Assembly: GCF_017654505.1 (NCBI RefSeq)
Contig: NC_054537.1
Location: 71,814,618 to 71,878,617 of the forward strand
Origin: Polyodon spathula
Lineage: Eukaryota; Chordata; Actinopteri; Acipenseriformes; Polyodontidae
Length of the DNA stretch: 64,000 nt
Reading direction: 5' to 3'
A program made the position numbers and the translations under genes. The first letter of the stretch is position 1. Each line of letters starts with the position of its first letter. Below the pieces are notes generated by a model, which worked only from the letters and a program-made list of their open reading frames with translations, did no database searches and had not been told where the DNA came from. Of this stretch, positions 47,432 through 59,264 are shown piece by piece.

Positions 47432-47944
47432 CCCTTTGCAGTCCAGTTATTCAGCGCTTGTCAGGTGCGTCAGGTCCAATTAATTTTCACATGCGCTGTT
47501 TATTTTACACGCGGTGTTTTAAAAAAAAAAAATTCAGTGTAAAACAGGTTTAAACGTCACCGAATCGCAAAAGGACACTCAGTACTGTATCTCCTTTTTA
47601 TAGACATGAATACTGGTAAATCCTCTCCTGTTCAATCGTTTTATCAACAAAATTCTCAATAATGTGATCCAAGTCATTATATTATTACTACAACATCTCA
47701 AAAAGCTCTGCAAATGTCCGTGATATTCTTTGAGCGCTGGATGCAGAAGCAGCTATCTCCTTTGTTTATGTCCGTGTTATCTCTGTAGTGCATGGAGCTG
47801 TGAGATACGCCCTTTTTATTTCCGGCTCCAGTCGGTCTCACTTGGCCATTGAAAGGTTTACTCTGCTTTTTCCGGAGAAAAATCAACTAGAGACCTGTGC
47901 TTTACGTCTTTTTGATGATGTCGGACTGGGGTGGGTGGAAAGGG
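47432..47944. mobile_element. piggyBac-type MITE, 513 bp
   Basis: Flanked by TTAA (47428-47431, 47945-47948). Left end CCCTTTGCAGTCC, right end inverted CCCTTTCCACCC. CCC ends next to TTAA are piggyBac-like. It holds no transposase. It interrupts the gag relic. A second, partial copy in the opposite orientation is at 48541-48745. Confidence 0.85.
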
Positions 47945-47948
47945 TTAA

Positions 47949-48536
47949 AATATAGTTTTTAAAATAATAGTTAATATTGGGTAACTTGGCCTTTGTCAAG
48001 GCTTGTGTATTTACATTTTTCAATGTAAAAAAATTTAGTTTTTTTCATTCACCTTGTTATTTTATTTGAGATCAGGTGTACAATTCAACTGTGCACTAAC
48101 AGAACTGGTACAGGTATACACACAGACAATACTTAAGATAAGTGCTTGTAAAATAACTAATAACTCTGCTTTTAATTTACCTTGCACACAAACTATTGTC
48201 TGTTTTGCATTAGCTTTTAAGGAGACATATTTTTTCTGGCAAACATATGTCCAAAGTTTTTGAAAAATATGTGTGTTTGTGCATTTCTTTTTAAGATTGC
48301 AGATTCATAAGCAGACATTGGCCTAATACTGAAAAACAATATTTCCTTTTTTTGTACACAAGCACCTCTCCATCACAATAAATACCTAAAATCATTTGTT
48401 ATGGGCCGCCGTCCACAGCCTGCAGTAGCATAGCTTGGATTCAAGCCACCGATCTCCAAGCTATGGGGTACATTGTGCATTCCGGGCATTTATGGATTTT
48501 CTAAACATTTCCTGGTCATAAAGTAAACTGGGGAGT
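47949..48536. other. Unannotated AT-rich sequence
   Basis: Nothing recognised. Confidence 0.4.
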
Positions 48537-48540
48537 TTAA

Positions 48541-48745
48541 CACTTTGCGGTCCTATGTGGGACCAGGTCCGACATTACAATTTTCCCTTTTCCAGTCTGA
48601 CGTCGGACCCTGTCCAACATCATCAAAAAGACGTAAAGCACAGGTCTCTAATTGTTTTTTCTTCTGAAAAAGACGAGAAAACCTTTCAATGGCCGAGTGA
48701 GACCAATAGGAGCCGAATGAAGCCGAAAAAGGGGCATATCTGATA
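48541..48745. mobile_element. Partial copy of the 47432 MITE, inverted
   Basis: Begins after TTAA (48537-48540) with CACTTTGCGGTCC. Shares GACGTAAAGCACAGGTCTCT and ACCTTTCAATGGCC with the inverted 47432 element. Ends abruptly where the LTR-like segment begins. Confidence 0.8.
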
Positions 48746-48748
48746 GCC

Positions 48749-48991
48749 TGTCACAAAGACAGCTGGAGTGGGGGGCGTCAGACCAGAAACAGGAACCAGG
48801 AAAAAAATGACAGGTGGAGTTTTGGGGAAGCTGAGCGCTTCCTTGCGCTCAGCATTTAATGAATTAACAGAACAGTAAATAAAAAGGTTGTAACAAACAA
48901 AAACACAGGACAGGGCACTGGTAGCCAAAATAAACAGATAAACAAAGTGGACTAACACTAAACAAAACACAGTGAGCAGATATTTTAACTA

Positions 48992-49034
<43 letters not shown>

Positions 49035-49170
49035 TCTGTCTCCAATCCCATTCTCCACTCACCGAACACACAACGCCGAGTGAGTGAAAACATGCTGCTT
49101 TTATGCAGCTGTACAGAGACTGGATTGCTAATCAATCATTCAATTGGAGTGCGGACCATCAGGTGGTGGA
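48749..49170 (-). mobile_element. LTR fragment with palindrome and (ATT)n
   Basis: Begins TGTCACAAAGACAGCTGG. Contains a perfect 9-bp inverted repeat GCTGAGCGC...GCGCTCAGC (48830-48853) and (ATT)n at 48992-49030, then TGCTTTTATGCAGCTG. The arrangement matches an LTR family I associate with non-teleost fish, minus-strand direction. The far end is not clear. Confidence 0.5.
48992..49030. repeat. (ATT)n microsatellite
   Basis: About 13 units. Confidence 0.93.
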
Positions 49171-49174
49171 AATC

Positions 49175-50685
49175 TATACATTCAACAGTAAAGCCTGGTC
49201 ATAGAGGTAGCTGGGCATAGCAGCACAAATGAATTAGGAGATGAGTAAGAGAATGCCATGTACTGTAGATCACAGTGACCATGCAAATCATGCAACAAAA
49301 AAGAGGTTGCTTTAATCCCCAGTGTTTGCCCTGATGGGCCTCAATATGCTGAAATGCAAAAGATTGCACCATATTGTATACATCTGAGGGAAATGTTGCT
49401 GTCAACAGGAGCTGGATTGCATCTGCAAAAGTTAGCCTTTTTTGAACTTGCAGCAATAGGTAGTCTAGGAACACTGAAGCAGTTTATAAAATGTGTATTT
49501 TTTTCCGACTGTAAGATCATTTGAATTAGGTTACTTGTTCAAAGCCTTAAGACCTTTTAGAAAAAATACAGATTCACAGAGTAAAAAAAGTGCTAGTAGA
49601 GGTGATTATTTTACACAAAATGCTTTCAGATTTTCTGGCCTTCCCCCAACTTTATTCCAAGGGGCTATCCATGCAAATAAGGGATTTACAGTAATTAACG
49701 GTATGTATATTCATGATCTTCAGATAAATATTAACTTGAACTATATTATAAAATAATGCAGAGCATCAACATCTAAATTATTTAAACCATTATCATTCCA
49801 GATATGTAAAGTTTATAGTTATTATTTTATCCTAACCTGTTAATCTATGGAATATGGAAATTAGGCCTTTGTGATTAATTGTTTCTGTCCTTATATCTCA
49901 ATTCCATGGCGGCTATACGGGCAACTGCAAGAAATGTCGATACATCAGCTCATTGAAATGAGAGATGAACATCCTGAAATATCATTACAAATGATGAAAT
50001 TAAAATGAAGTAAAAAATTAACTCTATTACTTTATTTCCTGAAGGTTTTTTTTTTTCTATTACGAAATGATTACAGAGCCATTAAAAAAACATTCTCTAA
50101 GGTTCTTCTAGTCTGATTTGTGAAGGTCAAATAAAATAGACTGCCTTTGGCACAAATAAGATTTATAATATTATATATAGACATGTAATATTATAGTCTA
50201 ATATATTTTACTTAAATGTTAGAATGCAAAACCGTTATTACATTTACAACAGAATAATTTTAATTGACCAAAGAGTTTTCTTTGTTTGTTTTTTTTTTTT
50301 TTTTTTTTTTTTTTACTGTACCCATTTTGCAACAATGCATGGGACAACAATTCTAAATAATTTGTCATACCATAAATATCTCCTTAATGGCTGTTAATGG
50401 ATTTGAAAATACTACAAGGAAAATGTCTTGTCTTTTGTAGAAGCAAGGACAGTCCAAATGCAACTAAAATACAACAAGATTTTTAATTTTAGTAGCCTAA
50501 ACTTACATTATTTTAGATAAGTAATTTAGAATGAAAGGTTTTCTGTACAGTATTGCTTATCGATATGGCTCTTTCACTGTAGGTTGGACAGCTCTAATAC
50601 AGACAAACATTTAATACCAATCCTATATCACCACCACTTATTATCAAACGAAATGCCCCATCCAGAATATATTATATCAGGATAC
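49175..50685. other. Unannotated AT-rich sequence
   Basis: T-run of about 29 at 50286-50314. No gene or element recognised. Confidence 0.4.
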
Positions 50686-50691
50686 ATAATA

Positions 50692-51431
50692 CAGCAGTCT
50701 CCACGTATAGGACCACCTCCTAAGAGAATACTTTGCCTTAGAGAACACCCTTGTGGTGAAACGCTCCGCCTAAAGGAAAAGGAACTTTGCTTTAAAAAAC
50801 ACCTTTTTGGCGCCGCTAGCAATTTTTTCACAACTGATACAGCACTGTTTTGTAACCTGATAACTCATCATCATCAAACTTAAATTCAAATGGTTTATTC
50901 AATCTTTTCAACTGTGACTTGTCATCGCGAGAGTGTCTTGAGGCACACTGATTGGTTCAATCTTTCCAGTACTGCCATCAAATCATTGTTTTGTTTTCTA
51001 TTCTGATTTCCACGAGTGTACCTCATCACTACAAACTGGCATGTAAACAAACAGCACAAGCAACAAACAAGTCACTGAGCAATTTGGTGTTTTCTGTTCT
51101 GGTGAGTTGCTTCACCATTCTGTTAAATAATTTTGTGCATGTCTTGAATATTGCTCCTCTATTTTTTTATAGGGGTGATGTGTTAATTTTTTTTTTGCAT
51201 TTTTAGTTTGTCTGTTACTTTATTATTAAAGTGTATTAACATACGCTTGCCTATTGCTTTTCTCTCATTCTTTTCATTTCATATGTTGATGCACATGTGG
51301 CATGACAAGTATTACATATTTATGTATTGATTCATATTGTTATGGTGGTCAACTCAATCTTAAAGGACACTTTGGCTAAGAGAACACTTTGCTTTGTTCC
51401 AGAGAGGTGTTCTATTACCTGGAGACTACTG
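50692..51431. mobile_element. pogo/Tigger-like MITE, 740 bp
   Basis: TA on both sides (50690-50691, 51432-51433). Ends CAGCAGTCTCC and, inverted, CAGTAGTCTCC, continuing into GTATAGGACCACCTC against GTAATAGAACACCTC. A second inner match (AAGAGAAYACTTTGC) supports it. No transposase. The open frames inside (for example 50584-50883) overlap the end and are not genes. Confidence 0.85.
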
Positions 51432-51445
51432 TATCATTATAATAT

Positions 51446-52021
51446 TGTGACGACCCTGGGTCTGCTGTAACTGCTTTCGGGAAGGTTCTGTGACCCACGG
51501 TCAACAGTCCAATGCAGCAGATGTTCGGGAATGTCAGAGACGGGAGAATTGCCACCACTCAGGGGCTTGGCTTGTTGAGCTAGTGGTACCCAGTTGCAAC
51601 ATTGTTGGCAAAACCAAGGAACGAGGCGTTGCAACCATCAGGGGATCAATAGTGGGGAGCTGTGTCTGCTAGGGATTGGTGGCTGATGCACCAGGGGCAT
51701 GCCCAGGGTGCTGCTGCTGTGCAGTTGCTGAGACAGAGAGACAAGTTGGAGTAAGAAAAATAATGCAGAAGACAGAGCCAAAGGGAGCAGAAGAGGGACT
51801 GCAGCAAAGAGAAACCAGAGACTACACTTAGTGGCTATAGCACACAGTCAAAACAATGTGTTATTTTACTTTTTTTTTTGTAGTTCTTTGTCACAGTCTG
51901 AGTAGCACTACGCTGCTCAGCTGTAAGTGTACCACTGGCTGGTAAAGCAGCATGCTTTTACCTGCCCAGTGTAGAATCCCGTCTTTAAAAACTGTGAATT
52001 CAAGAACCTGCAACCGCTACA
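51446..52021 (+). mobile_element. Probable solo LTR, 576 bp
   Basis: Starts TGTGACGACCCTGG and ends CAACCGCTACA, LTR-like TG...CA ends of the Gypsy type. No clean 5-bp duplication (AATAT against ATAAC). It lies only 14 bp from the pogo-like MITE. Confidence 0.5.
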
Positions 52022-52029
52022 ATAACATT

Positions 52030-52945
52030 GCACTCTGCTTAATTTCAATCAGATTGATCAGTCATAAGTGACAACTTATTTACAGCCCTGGATATCAATA
52101 ACAGCTTTTTGGAATAGGATATTTATCATATGCTGTGCAGCATAGTTATTTTTCTTAGCTTTTAAAAGCAAGTCTGCCTATTTTAACAATGTACTGTATG
52201 CTCCCTTTGAAGTGTTTAACTGTATTAAGAATAGCAGTATTGACATTTTGAATTATACATATTCTCAGCAACAAGCTTCTGTGAAAGTAACCCAAACTGG
52301 GAATGCTCTAGTCACATTCTGTAACCAAAATTCACAGCTTCTCACTTTCGGTTTGAGCACAGGTGCAACCTTATGTTTCCTCTTGTCATGTTGCCTTTTC
52401 AGCACTTGCTTGCATTGCCTGTAGCATGCATGTAGTGTGAAGGATCCTTTGGGGCAGGGGTTTTCAACCGGGGGCACGTGTACCCCTGGGGGTACTTCTT
52501 AGAGTCATAGGGGATACGCAGGATGACTCAGAAATGCACAAATACAAATTAAAATAAAAGAAAATAATGATTTTTTTCATTGATTTTGTTAACAGTATTA
52601 TATATTATCTCTAAACCATTGTGCGTACATATTTATTTTTTGTTGAGCAGCTCAAAGTGAACTGCGGTTGATAAAAAAAAAATCTATCACGTCCGTACAT
52701 TCCACATGTATGCATGCGTGGTTTCAATTCAGTGGATTTCCACTCTAATATTGGTGGATGAAGCAGGGGTCACCATTCTGCTTATGGACAGTGCTCTGTA
52801 CTGTTCATTAACTTTTGTTGTTTTCATATAATTGAATATTATAATTGAATACTAATCAGTGAAGCACAGTATTTCTGCGTATATATGCTCCGGTAAACAT
52901 AAAGAATAATCACAATACTTATACTTTGACGGTTTTTATTTTATT
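52030..52945. other. Unannotated; one hAT-type end
   Basis: At 52455 CAGGGGTTTTCAACCGGGGG looks like the left end of a common hAT-derived short repeat (CAGGGGTTCTCAACC type). The matching right end was not found before the CR1 element. The rest is AT-rich with nothing recognised. Confidence 0.45.
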
Positions 52946-53016
52946 TAAGAACATAAGAACATAAGAAAGTTTACAAACGAGAGGAGGCCATTCGGCCCAT
53001 CTTGCTCGTTTGGTTG

Positions 53017-55830
53017 TTAGTAGCTTATTGATCCCAAAATCTCATCAAGCAGCTTCTTGAAGGATCCCAGGGTGTCAGCTTCAACAACATTACTGGGGAG
53101 TTGATTCCAGACCCTCACAATTCTCTGTGTAAAAAAGTGCCTCCTATTTTCTGTTCTGAATGCCCCTTTGTCTAATCTCCATTTGTGACCCCTGGTCCTT
53201 GTTTCTTTTTTCAGACTGAAAAAGTCCCTTGGGTCGACACTGTCAATACCTTTTAGAATTTTGAATGCTTGAATTAGGTCGCCACGTAGTCTTCTTTGTT
53301 CAAGACTGAACAGATTCAATTTTTTTAGCCTGTCTGCATATGACATGCCTTTTAAGCCTGGAATAATTCTGGTCGCTCTTCTTTGCACTCTTTCTAGAGC
53401 AGCAATATCTTTTTTATAGCGAGGTGACCAGAACTGAACACAATATTCAAGATGAGGTCTTACTAGTGCATTGTACAGTTTTAACATTACTTCCCTTGAT
53501 TTAAATTCAACACTTTCACAATATATCCGAGCATCTTGTTAGCCTTTTTTATAGCTTCCCCACATTGTCTAGATGAAGACATTTCTGAGTCAACAAAAAC
53601 TCCTAGGTCTTTTTCATAGATTCCTTCTCCAATTTCAATATCTCCCATATGATATTTATAATGTACATTTTTATTTCCTGCGTGCAGTACCTTACACTTT
53701 TCTTTATTAAATGCCATTTGCCATGTGTCTGCCCAGTTCTGAATCTTGTCTAGATCATTTTGAATGACCTTTGCTGCTGCAACAGTGTTTGCCACTCCTC
53801 CTATTTTTGTGTCGTCTGCAAATTTAACAAGTTTGCTTACTATACCAGAATCTAAATCATTAATGTAGATTAGGAATAGCAGAGGACCTAATACTGATCC
53901 CTGTGGTACACCACTGGTTACCACACTCCATTCTGAGGTTTTTCCTCTAATCAGTACTTTCTGTTTTCTACATGTTAACCACTCCCTAATCCATGTACAT
54001 GTGTTTCCTTGAATCCCAACTGCGTTCAGTTTGAGAATTAATCTTTTGTGCGGGACTTTGTCAAAAGCTTTCTGGAAATCTAAAAAAAACCATGTCATAT
54101 GCTTTGCAATTATCCATTATCGATGTTGCATCCTCAAAAAAATCAAGCAAGTTAGTTAAACACAATCTCCCTTTCCTAAAACCATGTTGACTGTCTCCCA
54201 GGACCCTGTTACCATATAGGTAATTTTCCATTTTGGATCTTATTATAGTTTCCATAAGTTTGCATATAATAGAAGTCAGGCTTACTGGTCTGTAGTTACC
54301 TGGTTCAGTTTTGTTTCCCTTTTTGTGGATCGGTATTACGTTTGCAATTTTCCAGTCTGTCGGTACCACCCCTGTGTCAAGAGACTGTTGCATGATCTTG
54401 GTTAGCGGTTTGTAAATTACTTCTTTCATTTCTTTGAGTACTACTGGGAGGATCTCATCCGGCCCAGGGGATTTGTTTATTTTAAGAGCTCCTAGTCCCT
54501 TTAACACTTCTGCCTCAGTTATGCTAAAGTTATTTAAAACTGGATAGGAACTGGATGACATGTGGGGCATGTTGTCAGTATCTTCCTTTGTAAAAACTTG
54601 TGAAAAGTAATCATTTAATATATTTGCTATTTTTTTTTCTTCCTCTACGATTTTGCCATTTGTATCTCTTAAACATTTAATCTCCTCTTTGAATGTTCTC
54701 TTGCTGTTGTAATATTGGAAAAACATTTTGGAATTGGTTTTAGCTCCCTTAGCAATGTTCATTTCTATTTCTCTCTTGGCCTTTCTAACTTCCTTTTTGA
54801 CTTGCGTTTGCAGTTCTGTGTACTCTTTCTGCGTACTTTCTTTTTGGTCCTTTTTTAATGCTCTGTAAAGTGCCTTTTTTCGCTGAATATTTTTTTTAAT
54901 TGATCTATTAAACCATTTTGGCAATTTAGTTTTACATTTAGATTTGTCTACTTTAGGGATATAATTGTTTTGCGCCTCTAGTACTACATTTTTGAAGAAC
55001 AACCATCCTTCTTCTGTGGGTGTTTTCTCTATTTTACTCCAATCTACTTCTGTTAGTCTCTGTTTCATACCTTCATAGTTTGCTTTTCTAAAATTGTAAA
55101 CCTTAGCTTTAGTCATTACTTTTGGGGATTTAAAAAACACTTCAAATGAGACCATGTTGTGGTCTGAGTTTGCCAGTGGTTCTCTGACCTCTGTTTTAGT
55201 TATTCTATCTTCGTTATTTGAAAAGACTAAATCAAGGCATGCCTCCCCTCTAGTCGGTGCCTTGACAAATTGTGTTAGGAAGCAGTCATTTGTCATTTCC
55301 ACCATTTCTATTTCATCCTTCGTGCTACCCACCGGGTTTTCCCATTTTATTTGGGGGAAGTTGAAATCCCCCATTAGTATGGCTTCTCCTTTGCTACACG
55401 CATTTCTAATGTCATTGTATAACAGATTATTGTGCTCACCGTCTGAATCTGGCGGTCTATAGCATGCTCCTATTATTATGCCCTTTGAATTTTTGTCTGT
55501 TATTCTGACCCATATTGATTCGGTTTTATTTTCTTTGTCCAGGTTTAACACCTGGGCTTCAAGACTGTTTCTTATGTATAGCGCTACTCCTTCTCCTCTT
55601 CTGTCCTGCCTGTCTTTCCTATACAGTGTATACCCACAAATATTATATTCGTCCCCATCGCTCTCAGACAACCACGTTTCTGTAACACCTATCACATCAT
55701 AGTTACCTGTTAGTGCAGTAGCTTCAAGTTCTAAAATTTTGTTTCTGATACTTCTAGCATTTAGATAAATACATTTAATGGTTTTAAATGTCTTACCTGA
55801 GTTGTTGTCCTTGTTTTGATGCAGTCTCCC
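53017..55830 (-). pseudogene. CR1 ORF2 (endonuclease and reverse transcriptase), two frameshifts
   Basis: Minus strand. Reading begins upstream of the first ATG, with LNARSIRNKILELE (Asn block of the AP-like endonuclease), then IGVTETWLSES (Glu), MGDFNFPQIKW and SDHNMVSFEV (His). The reverse transcriptase follows: NKSPGPDEILP, VIPIHKKGNK, YRPVSLTSI, HGFRKGR, QGSVLGPLLF and FADDTKIGG (catalytic pair). The C-terminal part has VRPHLEYCVQFWSP. Two breaks: eight T instead of the expected seven at about 54084-54091 shifts the frame, and a second shift near 53510. A single complete copy would cut DNA and copy its RNA; this one cannot. Both breaks are small, so the element is fairly young. Confidence 0.93.
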
Positions 55831-55889
55831 TTCTGTTTTTTTGTTGATTTCTCCCCCCTTCCTTTCTAGTTTAAATGCTTCTGAAACTG

Positions 55890-56813
55890 CTAGAGGATCT
55901 TTTCTCCAAGTAGACTGGTTCCCTTGTTATTTAAGTGCAGTCCATCCCGTCTGTACAGATAGTCCTCGTTGTAGAATGTGGTCCAATGATCAAGATAGGT
56001 GAAGCCTTCCCGTGTGCACCACATCTTCAGCCATGCGTTTTGATTAATTATTTCCAGCTGTCCATATGGTCCTTTGCAAGGTGCCGGTAGTATACCAGAA
56101 AATACCACAGTTTTGGTTTTCTCTTTTAATTTCCTTCCTAGCTCTCTGAATTTGTTTTGCAGGGATTTTGGTCTGTCTCTTCCAATGTTGTTTGTACCGA
56201 TGTGGACGGCTACTACCGTGTTGTCTCTTGTTCGTTCTAGGAGCCTGTCCACTTTCTCAGCGATGTGCTTGACCGAGGCTCCCGGAAGGCAGCACACTGT
56301 TGTAGTAAGAGGGTCCAAACTGCGAATTGAACTTGCTGTGTTTCTCAATATGGAGTCCCCAACAATCATGACCTCCCTTCTTTTTGCTGTCTGGTCACCA
56401 CTGTCAATAGGGTCCTGGATGTTGTTCCTTTCATTCTCTTGTTGTTGGTTCTGCTCATCAAAATTCTGAAGTGACTCAAATTTGTTGGTTGTTTTGATTT
56501 CTAGTGGTTCTGTTTGATGAAGTTTCTTTTTTCCCCTGCTTCTGCCTACCTGAACCCAGCTGTTCTGACCTTCTATCTCCCTGGTGGCTTTCAGTCTGTT
56601 AGGGGTGATGCAGACTTCCATGAATTGTGGGTGTGCCAGTTCCTCAAGATCCTGTTGCTGTCTCACTTCTTCCAGCTCCATTTCTAGCATACTTACTAGT
56701 TTATGCAAATCCTGGATCGCGCGGCACTTTATGCACACTTGGTTTAGCTCCGCTGGGTTTTCTCGGATTTCCCACATCAAGCAGGTATCACAGATTACTA
56801 GCTTGAAGACCAT
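55890..56813 (-). CDS. CR1 ORF1 protein (PHD-like finger and esterase), intact frame
   Basis: 307 residues. N-terminal region has CDTC and CIKC pairs, with ENPAELNQ between, as in the PHD-like finger of CR1 ORF1, followed by a glutamate-rich likely coiled coil (about residues 35-60). The C-terminal half is an SGNH-type esterase: VGDSILR (Ser block), GTNNIG (Asn block) and DGLHLNNKG (Asp/His block) in order. In CR1 elements this protein is thought to help RNA or membrane handling during retrotransposition. The frame has no stop, so this is the best preserved gene in the window. The ATG at 56813 begins right at the finger, which suits the family. No host role inferred. Confidence 0.88.
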   Translation of the reverse strand: MVFKLVICDTCLMWEIRENPAELNQVCIKCRAIQDLHKLVSMLEMELEEVRQQQDLEELAHPQFMEVCITPNRLKATREIEGQNSWVQVGRSRGKKKLHQTEPLEIKTTNKFESLQNFDEQNQQQENERNNIQDPIDSGDQTAKRREVMIVGDSILRNTASSIRSLDPLTTTVCCLPGASVKHIAEKVDRLLERTRDNTVVAVHIGTNNIGRDRPKSLQNKFRELGRKLKEKTKTVVFSGILPAPCKGPYGQLEIINQNAWLKMWCTREGFTYLDHWTTFYNEDYLYRRDGLHLNNKGTSLLGEKIL

Positions 56814-56964
56814 GTTGAGGGTTTTTTTTCAAAAAAAAAATAGGCACGGCTGCATTTTTAGAAACAGCAATAGCAGCTGGTTGAAATGGATACATTTCTT
56901 ACTTGCAAAAGAAAAATAAAGGAAGAAAACACACAAGTACAGAAAGTGCAAAGTAACAGAAAGT

Positions 56965-57878
56965 TACACCGAATTCCTTTAGATATTTTGTACGATGTCT
57001 TTTAAAAAAAAACATTTTATCAATGTTAGTTATTTTAGTTTTATCCTGAGGTTAATGTATGTGATATTGTAAACATTTTAAATGGGACACATGCTGAGAT
57101 GGGAAGTAAATAGTAACGTGAAAAACATTTACAGTGCAGACTATTTTGTATTATGTATAATAACTATTCTGAATAGAAAACGAATACGAGTGATTCCAAA
57201 GAGATTCCCAAACACTGTCTTTTAATTCTGTGCATCCAAAGACATGTAATTAAAAGTAAACGGGAAAAATGAAATGTGTTAATTAGAAATTCTGCCTTTT
57301 ATTGCAACTGTGGTACCTTTCAGTCGAGTGAAAATTGTGAAACACAGTACCGGTACATAAGATAATATATTCTGAAATTGTCACAATGCTCTAATACCCC
57401 ATTATGTGATTTAGTTAGCATGTTATTTGCAACCTCTATAGTTTCTCTTTTCACTGAAAGGTGTTGGCATATATTTAACATATGCAAACTGCCACCGGTG
57501 CTGAAACCAGGTCTAATTGGGATGCAAACTGATTGATCCCATAACTAAAGGAAACAGCATATGAACAGTCTCACCCAATTATCAACTGCATTTAAAAAAA
57601 TGCAGATGTTGTGGTTTTCTATATAATATTGAGGTTCAATTACTCCTTTTTCAACAGCAATGTTCTCTGTTGAACCGTCTTGTTTGTTGTACAGGGTTTT
57701 CTACATTATATACAGTACCTTTAAATAAGAAGTAAGCATCTCTAACATTATTATAAAGGAAATATGCTGAAATACACATTTAAGGAATGACTTCTTCAGG
57801 GCTGCTTTGAAAAAAGGCTAGTATTGTTGTAAGCCAGTCCCCAAAGTTAAATGGTTCCAAGGTTGCTAAAATTAGAGA
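56965..57878. other. Unannotated AT-rich sequence
   Basis: Nothing recognised apart from A-runs near 57003. Confidence 0.4.
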
Positions 57879-57903
57879 GGGGGGGGGGGGGGGGGGGGGG
57901 GGG
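57879..57903. repeat. G homopolymer, 25 bp
   Basis: Uninterrupted G-run. Length-unstable and prone to assembly error. Confidence 0.95.
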
Positions 57904-58135
57904 ATGTATCTGAATAGTACCATAAATTGCTATTTGCAAAGCTACCATAGAGTCACTGTGTTCCACAACACTAGTGTCCCCATGAAACTCATTGTCAGTG
58001 CAGCCCCTTTTTACCAACCAGTGATTTTTCTACTATAGCACACCCAGCTATCACTGTTAGCAGACAATTAATGGTATGTAAGTGGTATGGTATGGAATGT
58101 ACAGTACTAGAATATTGTATACTTGCACAATCCTC

Positions 58136-58857
58136 TGTGACAGAGAGTGAATGAATCCTAGACAATAATCTCCTTCTCAACCTGTGAGGGCACGGTATAA
58201 CAGGAACAGTGTGCCCCAGACTGAATGGTTTAGCAGTTAATTTCAGGGTCAGTCAGAAGCCAGCCATCCAGAAAGGAGGCGGAGTCACAATGCCTGAATT
58301 CATCTCCTTAATGAGGTAGGTGATGTGTCAGTCGTGGATTGCAGGATACATGATTGCACTCGCTAACGAAGGGGGCGTGACTGAGGGTATATCAGGGGAT
58401 GTGGCCAAGAAAGCTGTTCCTTTGTTATGGTTTTGCGAGAGCCTATAAAAGACGTGAAACAAAAAACTAACAGTGAGTGTTTTGTGTTTGTTTCTGTCTA
58501 TCTATGAACTGTCCTACTTGTCATCATAGACAGCTAAATATCCAGGAGCTGTCGTTTACAGCACCAAACCCAGACAGCACTGCACTACTGTTCACTATTG
58601 CTGTATATTTCACCACCACTTGCACTAAGAGCATTCACACTGGACTGTGATCGTGTTTGTGTATAGTTAATTATAAGTATTATTTCTGGACTGAACCCCA
58701 TCGGTTTTGACTGTGCTCTACACATTGCTGTGTATAGCCAGTCATATTATTTAAGCCAACAATAAAGCTTAATTTTCACCTTAAACTGTTGTTGTGTTTG
58801 TTATTCCTGGGCACTCCATAACCTCTACACCTATGCACTGCAAACCACATTGCCACA
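58136..58857 (+). mobile_element. Solo LTR, 722 bp, type copy of a family with three copies here
   Basis: Begins TGTGACAGAG and ends CATTGCCACA. TATAAAAG near 58444 and AATAAAGC near 58761 give promoter and polyadenylation signals in plus-strand order. The flanks ATCCTC and ATCTCC are not an exact duplication. Relatives: 32506-33499 and the fragment at 19650-19975. All three share CTGTGAGGGC(A/G)C near their start, so one LTR family has been amplified. Confidence 0.8.
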
Positions 58858-58899
58858 ATCTCCCAAGAAATGACTCAGTGGTCTATGTACATGTATCTC

Positions 58900-59260
58900 A
58901 AATATAGTAACTTGCTCACCTGGTAAAGGCATGGCTACATGATGTGTAGGGTGCCATACAGACAGAGCAACGTAGATTTGCATCTTGGTTGTGTGAAGTT
59001 GCCCATCTTTGCTGGTGATTCACAGGGAGTGTTACAATGACTGTGGGTTAAGGAGATAAAATAAGTAGCAAAGTGTTTCTCTTCACCACACTACAGTGGA
59101 CCCCGTAGAGCTCCTGCGTGTAAAGAGGCAATCAGCTTAGTCTTGGGGTCGAAGGACACCCTCTGACCTGCAGATCTTCTGAGGTGTAGTGGGGATATCT
59201 CCAGTAAAAAAAAAAAACACAATTTGGCATTCTAAACTGGGGATAAAAATGGAGGTAAAA
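58900..59260 (+). mobile_element. Diverged second copy of the SINE at 6248
   Basis: Shares with the first SINE, in order, GTAGAGCTCCTG / CTGTAGCTCCTG, GTGTAAAGAGGCAATCAGCT / GTGTGCAAAGAAGCGGTCGGCT-type sequence, GAAGGACA, and the tail AATTTGGCATTCTAAACTGG. No target duplication found. Confidence 0.6.
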
Positions 59261-59264
59261 CAAT

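Larger units (their letters stand above)
52947..56960 (-). mobile_element. CR1 LINE, nearly full length
   Basis: Minus strand, 5' to 3': leader from about 56960, ORF1 (56813-55890), ORF2 (about 55830-53017), short 3' UTR with GAGGAGGCCATTCGGCCC-type sequence, and a tail of 8-bp repeats TTCTTATG near 52951-52966. The octamer tail is the CR1 hallmark in place of poly-A. Length about 4 kb. The 5' end is not exactly defined, and CR1 insertions usually leave no target duplication; none seen. Confidence 0.93.

Noticed and set aside
55154..55702. Plus-strand frames of 102 and 74 residues
   Set aside because: Antisense to CR1 ORF2.
56074..56919. Plus-strand frames of 131 and 111 residues
   Set aside because: Antisense to CR1 ORF1.
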